Assembly (NCBI GenBank): GCA_027943245.1
Contig: JANDJZ010000883.1
Coordinates: forward strand, 1-13,194
Length of the DNA: 13,194 bases
Direction of reading: 5' to 3'
From: Acanthamoeba sp. SK_2022b
Taxonomy: Eukaryota > Discosea > Longamoebia > Acanthamoebidae
This document shows positions 6,725-13,194 of this stretch, in pieces. The notes below the pieces were generated by a model. It had not been told where the DNA came from. It worked only from the letters and a program-made list of their open reading frames with translations, and did not search any database. The translations under genes and the position numbers were made by a program. Each line of letters starts with the position of its first letter. Position 1 is the stretch's first letter.

Positions 6725-6737
6725 GGTTATGGGCCCA
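6725..6737 (+). promoter_or_regulatory. Primer binding site, half-tRNA(iMet) type
   Basis: GGTTATGGGCCCA follows the LTR end without a gap. It is complementary to the anticodon stem-loop of eukaryotic initiator tRNA-Met (TGGGCCCATAACC, anticodon CAT), not to the tRNA 3' end. Drosophila copia and yeast Ty5 use this same internal site, primed by a cleaved 5' half of the tRNA. Confidence 0.85.
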
Positions 6738-6745
6738 TGCTCACA

Positions 6746-7370
6746 ATGAGTAACTACGAGGTCACCACAAGATATATACTCCAATCAGTCACCAAGTACA
6801 ACACCTGGCATGAGGAGCTCAAGTTTGTAATGCTCTTGCAAAACCTGTGGGATGTTGCATTCACTGACCAGCCCAAGGACCTGGGCAAGGAGAAGGCCAG
6901 TGATGCTGGAGACAATGGTAGACAAATGAGGATGCAGCAAGCATCTGGCTTCATCATTCTGTGTCTGGACACAGTTTAGGTCCATATGTTCTCACCTACA
7001 GGACCCCAGGAAGATGCTTCTGGCGCTCAACAAACAGCTCATGCTGTAGACTATTGGGTATTGCATGCTCTACCTCAAGCGCTACTTGAGGATGTAATAC
7101 AGGGTTTGCCAGCCCAGAGAGACCTTGGATGTGTACTTCAGGTGGCTAGACAAGGCCATGAAGGACCTGGCAAGCCAAGACTACAACGTAGATGAGAACC
7201 TAGCACTTGTGATCATGCTCAATGGACTCCTGGAGGAGTACAAGTCTGATGATCATTGAGAGTGCAAGAGGAATGGACTATGGAGAGGCCAAGCAGCTAC
7301 TGTTTCAGCGTGAGGCTGCCCATGCTGTGAAGACAGCAATGCATGAGTCTGTTAACATTGTCTGAGTGCC
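6746..7370 (+). pseudogene. gag of element 1, broken
   Basis: The start (MSNYEVTTRYILQSVTKYN) is 9 nt after the primer binding site and matches the gag start of element 2. The frame runs to TAG at 6977-6979, where element 2 has two more bases (ACACAC against ACAC). About 55 nt of extra sequence then interrupts at 7048-7110. Similarity resumes with RETLDVYFRWLDKAMKDL (7116 onward) and is broken again near 7245 by a small deletion. It ends with a stop in VNIV near 7363. In intact copia elements this protein forms the cytoplasmic virus-like particle. Confidence 0.8.
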
Positions 7371-7430
7371 TGGGGACAAAACTCCAACATGAAGTCCAAC
7401 GATGGCAAACCCAGAAAATTTACTGCTAAG

Positions 7431-7472
7431 TGCTATGAGTGTGGTGAAGTTGGACATAGGAGATGTGATTGT
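7431..7472 (+). pseudogene. Gag zinc knuckle of element 1 (CX2CX4HX4C)
   Basis: CYECGEVGHRRCDC has the exact CX2CX4HX4C spacing of the retroviral-type nucleocapsid knuckle, which binds genomic RNA. It is intact here, although the surrounding gag is broken. In element 2 the same motif is destroyed by a 2-nt deletion. Confidence 0.88.
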
Positions 7473-7598
7473 CCCAAGCACAAGGGCAAGAAGCCCAGAG
7501 ATAGCAAGGGAAGTGGCCAGTGAAGCACTGGTATGAGAGAGGAGACTGTTCTCTTGGCAACTGAGCAAGCACTAGTTGCCATGGAGTCCAAGGACCAC

Positions 7599-9428
7599 TG
7601 GTATTTGGAATCCAAGCGACTGCACACATCATGTGCAGGAAGGATTGGCTGCACAACTATGTCAGCCTTGAGGCTGAAGGGCAGAGTCTACCGCTCAGCA
7701 ACAACTTCAAGTGCTAAATCAAGGGACTCAGAGTCATATGCGCAAACATGCAGGTGGATGGAGTTGAGAAGGTGGTGACATTGCAAGTGTGCTATATGCA
7801 CTGGGGCTCATGAAGAACCTCATCTCCATGGCCATGGTGATGGCCAGAGGGAATGAGGTGCAAATCAACCGCTCAGGAGGCAGTGTGTTCAACCACAACA
7901 GTGAAAAGGTACTCCAGGCGACACTATGGGGGAGTGCCGTTTTATTATTCAACCTGACCTACACAGCCCCAAGTGAATGTGGTTTGAGAAAATTTCTCAC
8001 TCAACCTGCTACAGACACATTGGTGAGACATGTCTACGTGCCCTGGTCAAGTCACTTGGGCTGGTACATGCTGGAGGAGCACTCTTGCTGTGCAACATGT
8101 GCACTCAAGCAAAAGCAACATGGCCAGACATCCACAATAGACTGGCCCCAAGAACAACCAAACCCCTCAAGCAGGTCCACACAGACATGTGTGGACCACT
8201 ACCAGTGGCCACACTGTCAGCGCAATCAACAACTATCTACCTATGATGGCAAACAACTTTGATGGTCCAGTGAGAACAGATTGTGTGGATATTAGTCATC
8301 TACACAGGTTCGGTCAACGTGTTGAGGTGCTCACCAACCTGGTCAGTAGAAACTTGCAGATTGAACATGTCTTGGAATCTACCTCAGTCTGGCAGTGGAT
8401 GCCTCACATCACCAGATCCTGATTGAGAATAAAGTGTTAGAGACGAGGGATGTGCTGTTTAATGTCTCAGAGGGTCCCTGCAAGGACCTTGACAACAATT
8501 GAGACCCAGATGTGAACTTGATACTCACCATGCCACCACTGATGCTGCCTGCTACCAGGGCGGAAATTCACCACAACAAATTCAAGCTGATCACCCTGCA
8601 TCAAGGACCCACTGAAGAGGAGGTAAGCAATGAGGCAAGAAACCGCCAATGTGCAAGAGGACAGCGCCCAAACTCTACTCCCAAGAGTTCCAAGCCTGCG
8701 TGGCAAGAGAGGACAAGCTATATTGGAATGAGGGCAGTGCCAAGGTCCCATTGACATAAGCCGCCAAAGACTGGAAAGCTATGTGATTATGGCAATTCAA
8801 ACTGGTTCCCCCACCAGCTGGGAGGAAGATCATCAACACCAGCTGTTCAAGATCAAGTGCCATGCAGATGCTCAATTGACTGGTTCAAGGCCTGCTGGAT
8901 TGTGAGAGGATTCACCCAAGTCTATGGAGTAGACTGTGATGAGACGTTTGTGCCAGTAGTACATCTCAAGCACCTATGGCCACTCATTGCAATAGCTGTA
9001 CAGGTCAGTTACGCAGTCCATCAGATGGATGTAACCCTGGTGTTTCTCAATGCCACTCTCCCAAGGAGACTACATGCATCAACCTGAGGGCTTCATGGAA
9101 AAGGGATGATTGGACTACATCTGCCTTACTCTTTCACAGCTGTGTAAGAGTCTTTATGGGCTCAAGCAGGCACCCCTCAAGTGGAACTGGATGCTCAATG
9201 GCACCTACATTTGTGAGGATTCACACCAACATGCACCAACCCATGTGTCATTAGGTATGAAGGCAAACATGTGGTCTATGTAGTGGTCTACATTGATGAC
9301 AAGAACCTGGCCAATGAGACAATTAGCTTGCATCACATGTCCACAGCCATCATGCCAGCCAACATGCTCATGAAGGCTCTCAGTAGAGGGCGCGTGAATG
9401 ACTTATGTGTAAGGTGTTCCTGATACTG
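7599..9428 (+). pseudogene. pol of element 1: protease, integrase, reverse transcriptase, RNase H end; multiply broken
   Basis: Protease: HWYLES at 7596-7613, where element 2 reads WYLDSGAT, so the catalytic Asp is Glu and a base is lost after it. Pre-integrase region: LMKNLISMAMVMARGNEVQ (near 7807-7863). Integrase: remnants of the HHCC finger (LCNMCTQAKA, near 8090-8120) and the first catalytic Asp in VHTDMCGPLP (near 8178-8207). Reverse transcriptase: IVRGFTQVYGVD (near 8898-8935), HQMDVTLVFLNATL (near 9018-9060), LYGLKQAPLKWN (near 9154-9190) and the active site YIDD at 9289-9300. About 20 nt later the sequence jumps to the RNase H end (MPANMLMKALSRGR, near 9353-9394), so the rest of reverse transcriptase and most of RNase H are missing. 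Several frameshifts and stops separate these blocks. Confidence 0.85.
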
Positions 9429-9430
9429 TT

Positions 9431-9438
9431 AAGGAGCG
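9431..9438 (+). promoter_or_regulatory. Polypurine tract candidate of element 1
   Basis: AAGGAGCG directly precedes the TGTTG start of the 3' LTR. This is the position where plus-strand synthesis is primed. It is short and has one pyrimidine, so it is weak but correctly placed. Confidence 0.5.
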
Positions 9439-9653
9439 TGTTGTGAGTTACCTTATTAGGTACTCTAAGCAACAGTCACTCTGGAACACCAAATGAGGTA
9501 GGACTTAATGAGCTTCTAGCACATTAAGGCATGCCTTAAGTTTAGGAGTTATGTTGTAGCACAACTGTCTACAACAATATATTCAACAGTAATAAAACCA
9601 GAAAGAACCCTGTTCTTTCTCACTTCTCTTTACACACAGCATACATCACAACA
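9439..9653 (+). mobile_element. 3' LTR of element 1 (copy D)
   Basis: This 215-bp LTR starts TGTTGTGAG and ends ATCACAACA. It carries the TTAAGGCATGCCTTAA palindrome (9524-9539), the TGTTGTAG/CTACAACA dyad (9552-9559, 9569-9576), a TATATT box candidate (9578-9583), AATAAA (9591-9596) and a 9-bp-arm hairpin (9600-9620). It is about 10 bp shorter than copies B and E because of a gap near 9626. The next base begins a G/T-only tract. Confidence 0.9.
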
Positions 9654-10560
9654 GTGGGTGGTGGTCAGGTTGTATTGTAGTGGTGTTGTAGTTGTGGTGA
9701 TTTAATGGTGTTGTTGTGGTGTTGTGGTGGTTTGGTATTGTTGTGTTGTGGTGATGATGTGGTGATGATGTGGTGTTGTGGTGTTGTGGTGGTGATGTAG
9801 TGTTTTTGTAGTGTGGTGGCAGTGGTGTTGTGAATGGTGTGGTAGTGTTGTGGTTATGTTGTGGTGTGTGATGTTTTGTAGTGATGTTGTGGTGCTGGTG
9901 TGGTTTCGTGGTGGTGGTGGTGTTGCTGTGGTGTTGTGGTGTGGTGTGGTTGTGATGGTGCAGAGTTGTGGTGTTGTGGTGGTGTTGTGGTGTTGTGATG
10001 TTGTGGTGTTGTTGTGGTGCTGTTGTGTTGGTGATATGGTGGTGTTGAGGTGATGTTAGGTGGTCGTGTTGTGGTGGTGGTCATGCTGTGGTGGTCATGT
10101 TGTGATGATGTTGTGGCGATGTTGTGGTGTTGCGGTGCTGTTGTGTTGGTGTGGTTGGTTGTGATGGTGCGGTAGTGGTGGTGGTGTTGTGGTGTTGTGG
10201 CTGTGGGTGTGGGTGATGTATAATGTTGCTGTGGTGTTGTGGTGTTGTGGTGTTGTGGTGTTGTTGTGGTGATGTTTGGGTGATGTTGTGGTGTTGTGGT
10301 GCTGTAGTGTTGTTGTGGTGGTGTTGTGATGTTGTGGTGGTGTTGTGGTGATGTTGTGGTGATGTTGCGGTGTTGTGGTGATGTTGTGGTGTTGTGGTGT
10401 TGTAGTAGTGTTGTGGTGGCAGTATAGTGCTGTGCTGTTGCTGTGGTGTTGTTGTGGTGGTGTTGTGTTGTTGTGGTGTTGTTGGTGTGGTGTTGTGGTG
10501 GTGTTGTTGTGGTGTTGTGGGCGTTGTGGTGGTGTTGTGGTGATGTTGTGGTGATGGTGA

Positions 10561-10607
10561 TGGTGGTGGTGGTGGTGGTGGTGGTGGTGGTGGTGGTGGT
10601 GGTGGTC
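10561..10607 (+). repeat. (GGT)~16 array
   Basis: About sixteen uninterrupted GGT units, followed by interrupted GGTGGTCA variants to about 10690. GGT repeats can form G-quadruplex structures on this strand. Confidence 0.92.
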
Positions 10608-10701
10608 AGGTGGTGGTCAGGTGGTCAGGTGGTGGTGGTGGTGGTCAGGTGGTCAGGTGGTGGTGTGGTGGTGAGTGGTCCAGGTGGTGGTGGTGTGGTG
10701 G

Positions 10702-10980
10702 GGTGTGGTGTGGTGTGGTGTGGTGTGGTGTGGTGTGGTGTGGTGTGGTGTGGTGTGGTGTGGTGTGGTGTGGTGTGGTGTGGTGTGGTGTGGTGTGGTG
10801 TGGTGTGGTGTGGTGTGGTGTGGTGTGGTGTGGTGTGGTGTGGTGTGGTGTGGTGTGGTGTGGTGTGGTGTGGTGTGGTGTGGTGTGGTGTGGTGTGGTG
10901 TGGTGTGGTGTGGTGTGGTGTGGTGTGGTGTGGTGTGGTGTGGTGTGGTGTGGTGTGGTGTGGTGTGGTGTGGTGTGGTG
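10702..10980 (+). repeat. (TGTGG)~56 pentanucleotide array
   Basis: A perfect pentanucleotide array about 279 bp long, or about 56 units with no visible interruption. That uniformity shows recent expansion compared with the degenerate flanks. It could also be an assembly-limited length. GG every five bases permits two-tier G-quadruplexes. Confidence 0.95.
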
Positions 10981-11024
10981 ATTTTGTGGTGGTAGTGGTG
11001 GTGGTGTTTGTGGTGGTGTAGTTA

Positions 11025-11042
11025 GTGATATCATAATATCAC
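11025..11042. other. Hairpin at the GT-to-AC strand switch
   Basis: GTGATAT, a CATA loop and ATATCAC form a perfect 7-bp stem with a 4-nt loop. It lies exactly where the plus strand changes from G/T-only to A/C-only. It marks the turning point of the about 2.4-kb domain. Confidence 0.75.
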
Positions 11043-12080
11043 AACATCACCACAATATGACCACAGCATCCCCACCACACCATCACAACACCATCACAAC
11101 ATCAGCACAACGTCACCACCACAACAGCACCACCATCACCACACCATCACACCACCACAACACCACAACACCACAACATCACCACAAACCACACTATCAC
11201 CACCACATCACCACATCACCACATCACCACATCACCACCACAACACCACACCATCACCACAACATCACACCACTACAACATCATATCACCACAACACCAC
11301 CACAACACCCCCCGCAACACCACAAAATCAACTTTACCACCACAATACCATCACTACAACACCGCACCATCATCTCCCACCACACCACCACAATAGCACC
11401 AACCACAACCACACCACAACATCACCACAACCACAACCACAACCACAACCACAACCACAACCACAACCACAACCACAACCACAACCACAACCACAACCAC
11501 AACCACAACCACAACATCGTCACCATCAACCACATCACAGCACCACATCACCAACACATTACCACAGTGCCACCACCAACGCCACCACACCACCATCACC
11601 ACACCATCACCACACCATCACCATTACCATCACACCACCATCACCATTACCATCACACCACCATCAAATCACCATCACATCACCATCACCATCACCATCA
11701 CACCGTCACAACACCACCACCACATCACCATCACAACACCATCACCAGCACACCACCATCACCAGCACACCACCATCACCAGCACTCCACCACACCACCA
11801 CACTACCATCACATCACCATCACACCATCACCACCACAACACCATCACCATCACATCACCATCACACCATCACCACTATATCACCACACCATCACAACAC
11901 CATCACACCATCACCACCACAACACCATCACCACTACAACACTATTTCCACACCACCATCACCACACCATCACCACACCATCACATCACCATCACACCAT
12001 CACAACACCACCACCACACCACCTTCACAACACCATAGCACACCACCATCACCATCACAACCATCACATCACCATCACAA
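11043..12080 (+). repeat. A/C-only simple-sequence domain
   Basis: For 1.04 kb the plus strand is almost only A, C and T with very few G, in CACCATCAC and CACAACACC units. It ends at the base before LTR copy E. The 343-codon His/Thr-rich open frame through it is a by-product of CAC/ACC repeats. Confidence 0.95.
11425..11514 (+). repeat. (CCACAA)15 hexanucleotide array
   Basis: Fifteen perfect CCACAA units inside the A/C domain. It is not the complement of the TGTGG array on the other arm, so the two arms expanded separately. Confidence 0.92.
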
Positions 12081-12305
12081 TGTTGTGAGTTACCTAATAA
12101 GGTACTCAGATCAACAGTCACTCTGGAACACCAAATGAGGTAGGACTTAATGAGCTCCTAGCACATTAAGGCATGCCTTAAGTTTAGGAGTTATGTTGTA
12201 GTACAACTGTCTACAACAATATGTTCAGCAGTAATAAAACCAGAGAGAACCCTGTTCTCTCTCACTTCACACTTTACTCTTCACCACAAAGCATATATCA
12301 CAACA
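12081..12305 (+). mobile_element. 5' LTR of element 2 (copy E)
   Basis: This is the reference copy: 225 bp, TGTTG start, CAACA end. Internal signals are the 16-bp palindrome (12166-12181), the TGTTGTAG/CTACAACA dyad (12194-12201, 12211-12218), AATAAA (12233-12238) and a hairpin with 9-bp arms AGAGAGAAC and GTTCTCTCT around CCT (12242-12262). The LTR should hold the promoter and polyadenylation site of the element. Here the usual TATATT reads TATGTT. Confidence 0.92.
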
Positions 12306-12318
12306 GGTTATGGGCCCA
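12306..12318 (+). promoter_or_regulatory. Primer binding site of element 2, half-tRNA(iMet) type
   Basis: GGTTATGGGCCCA directly follows the LTR and is identical to the site in element 1. It is complementary to the anticodon arm of initiator tRNA-Met. Confidence 0.88.
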
Positions 12319-12326
12319 CGCTCACA

Positions 12327-13028
12327 ATGAGTAACTACAAAGTCACCAAGAGATATGTACTCCAATCAGTCACTGAGTACAGCACCTGGCATGAGGAGCT
12401 TGAGTTTGTCTTGCTCTTGCAGAACCTGTGGGACATCACATTTGCCAACCAGCCCAGAGATACAGGCAAGGAGAAGGCCAACAATGGAGACAATGACAGA
12501 CAAATGAGAATGCAGCAGGCAGCTGGTTTTATTATTTTGTGTCTAGACACACAGTTTAGGACGATATGCTTGCATCTCAAAGACCTGAGGAAGATGCTGC
12601 AAGCACTTGATGAACAACTTGTGCTGAATGCAATCAAGCCCAGAGAGACCTTGGACACATACTTCAGACAGCTAGACAAGGCTGTGAAGGACCTGGCAGG
12701 TCAAGACTACAACGTAGACAAGAATCTAGCACTCGCAATCATGCTCAATGGACTCCCAGTGGAGTACAAGTCCATACAGACCATCATTGAGAGCACAAGA
12801 GAAATGAGCTATGGAGAGGCCAAGCAGCTACTATTCCAGCATGAGGCCACCCACATTGCAAAGACAGCAATGCACAAGTCCATTAACATCATCCAAGCAC
12901 CACAAGGACAACATGAGCAAAACTCCAACATGAAGTCCAATGATGGCAAACCCAGAAAGTTCACTGGCAAGTGCTTTGAGTGGCGAGGTCATACACAGGA
13001 GATGCAATTGTCCCAAGCTCAAGGGTAA
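12327..13028 (+). CDS. Gag polyprotein N-terminal part of element 2, ending early in the zinc knuckle
   Basis: The ATG is 8 nt after the primer binding site. The frame encodes 233 residues: a copia-type gag domain (start MSNYKVTKRYVLQSVTEYS; middle KPRETLDTYFRQLDKAVKDL and IMLNGLPVEYKSIQTI; then YGEAKQLLFQHEA), followed by a basic linker. It should assemble virus-like particles in the cytoplasm. At the zinc knuckle, CFEW replaces the CYEC of element 1, because two bases are missing near 12981-12995. The frame then closes at TAA 13026-13028, while the gag-pol frame continues two frames over with an intact-looking protease start. In copia, gag and pol share one frame, so this reads as a single disabling mutation. 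Confidence 0.85.
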   Translation: MSNYKVTKRYVLQSVTEYSTWHEELEFVLLLQNLWDITFANQPRDTGKEKANNGDNDRQMRMQQAAGFIILCLDTQFRTICLHLKDLRKMLQALDEQLVLNAIKPRETLDTYFRQLDKAVKDLAGQDYNVDKNLALAIMLNGLPVEYKSIQTIIESTREMSYGEAKQLLFQHEATHIAKTAMHKSINIIQAPQGQHEQNSNMKSNDGKPRKFTGKCFEWRGHTQEMQLSQAQG

Positions 13029-13194
13029 GAAGCCCAGAGATGGCAAGGGAAGCAGCCAGCAAAGCACCAGCACAACAGAGGAGACTGTCCTCTCAGCAAC
13101 CAAGCAAGCACTAGCTGTCACAGAGTCCAAAGACCACTGGTATTTGGACTCTGGAGCGACTGCACACATCACGTGCAGGAAGGACTGGCTGCAT
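13029..13194 (+). pseudogene. Start of pol (protease) of element 2, out of frame with gag, cut by window end
   Basis: In the frame with codons at 13141, the sequence reads KGKKPRDGKGS just after the knuckle. It then continues through TKQALAVTESKDHWYLDSGA, with the aspartic protease motif DSGAT at 13147-13161, to the window end. The active site is intact, unlike in element 1 (ES). It lies in a different frame from the preceding gag owing to the 2-nt loss. Confidence 0.8.

Larger units (their letters stand above)
6634..9653 (+). mobile_element. Decayed Ty1/copia retrotransposon (element 1)
   Basis: In order: truncated 5' LTR (6634-6724), primer binding site (6725-6737), broken gag-pol (6746 to about 9430), purine-rich AAGGAGCG (9431-9438) and complete 3' LTR (9439-9653). 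Recognisable in domain order are gag, a zinc knuckle, protease, integrase and reverse transcriptase. RNase H survives only as its C-terminal end. The order protease-integrase-reverse transcriptase-RNase H identifies Ty1/copia (Pseudoviridae-type) rather than gypsy. The internal region is about 2.7 kb, roughly half that expected for an intact element, so large parts are deleted. It is non-autonomous and probably non-functional. Confidence 0.88.
9654..11022 (+). repeat. G/T-only simple-sequence domain
   Basis: For 1.37 kb the plus strand is almost entirely G and T, in GTTGTGGTG-type units with rare A and C. It starts at the base after LTR copy D. It contains two purer arrays, described separately. 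All open frames here (Val/Trp/Cys/Gly-rich) come from the repeat and are not genes. Confidence 0.95.
12081..13194 (+). mobile_element. Younger Ty1/copia retrotransposon (element 2), 5' part, cut by the window end
   Basis: It comprises a complete 5' LTR (12081-12305), primer binding site (12306-12318), gag (12327-13028) and the start of protease with an intact DSGAT active site (13147-13161). It matches element 1 closely, so the two belong to one family in the same orientation. Apart from one 2-nt deletion in gag the reading frames are open, so this copy is much younger. The 3' half lies outside the window. Confidence 0.9.

Noticed and set aside
10443..11021. Long Val/Trp/Cys/Gly open frames across the GT domain
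   Set aside because: They are translations of (TGTGG)n and (GGT)n. All three frames of a pentanucleotide repeat stay open, so there is no coding signal.
10561..11514. Tandem arrays as a CRISPR or regulated spacer array
   Set aside because: Units are 3-6 bp without unique spacers, and the context is eukaryotic.
11057..12088. 343-codon His/Thr/Asn-rich open frame
   Set aside because: It is the translation of CAC/ACC/AAC simple repeats, without a complex segment, domain or independent coding evidence.
12981..13028. Programmed frameshift between gag and pol in element 2
   Set aside because: The shift destroys the zinc knuckle, whereas element 1 keeps the intact knuckle in that position. There is no slippery sequence, so a deletion is simpler.
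1..13194. tRNA, rRNA or snRNA genes
   Set aside because: I looked for tRNA-like arms and conserved rRNA segments on both strands and saw none. The tRNA-like sequence at 6725 and 12306 is a primer binding site.

Overview
This is eukaryotic nuclear DNA, most likely from a unicellular eukaryote. The evidence is a compact gene with eleven short GT-AG introns (84-333 nt), a TATA/CCAAT-type promoter, Ty1/copia LTR retrotransposons and abundant microsatellites. The exon composition and short introns would fit a free-living amoeba, but I cannot name the species. There is no bacterial or phage gene organisation.

Left third (1-4060, GC-rich, host genes). The window opens in the last intron and last exon (110-287) of a gene with a Lys/Gly-rich C-terminus. 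A short intergenic region with a CCAAT box and TATA box follows. Then comes a 12-exon gene (620-3927) whose spliced reading frame closes exactly at 1638 nt, giving a 545-residue polytopic membrane protein that I do not recognise. Ten of its eleven 5' splice sites have C at intron position +4 (consensus GTRCGY). Most of its longer introns each carry a different simple repeat.

Right two thirds (4200-13194, transposon and satellite domain). All LTRs here belong to one copia-type family of about 220 bp with TGTTG...CAACA ends. There are five copies. (A) A diverged LTR at 4251-5718 is split by two DNA transposons: a 524-bp MITE with a TTA target duplication, and a 725-bp element carrying a broken, minus-strand DDE (PIF/Harbinger-like) transposase. 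(B) A minus-strand solo LTR lies at 6272-6496. (C and D) A decayed element at 6634-9653 has a truncated 5' LTR and a complete 3' LTR. (E) A younger element starts at 12081 and runs off the window. Both coding elements have a primer binding site matching the anticodon region of initiator tRNA-Met, the half-tRNA priming arrangement of Drosophila copia and yeast Ty5.

The LTR edges repeatedly lie directly on GTG/CAC simple sequence. Between LTR D and LTR E is about 2.4 kb of it. The plus strand is almost pure G/T for 1.37 kb, then switches at a small hairpin to almost pure A/C for 1.04 kb. Inside are about 56 copies of TGTGG, about 16 of GGT and 15 of CCACAA.

I see no wholly new gene system. The most interesting signals are the coupling of this copia family to strand-asymmetric GTG/CAC tracts, the conserved dyads in its LTR (one with a compensatory base-pair change), and the unusual 5' splice-site consensus of the host gene.
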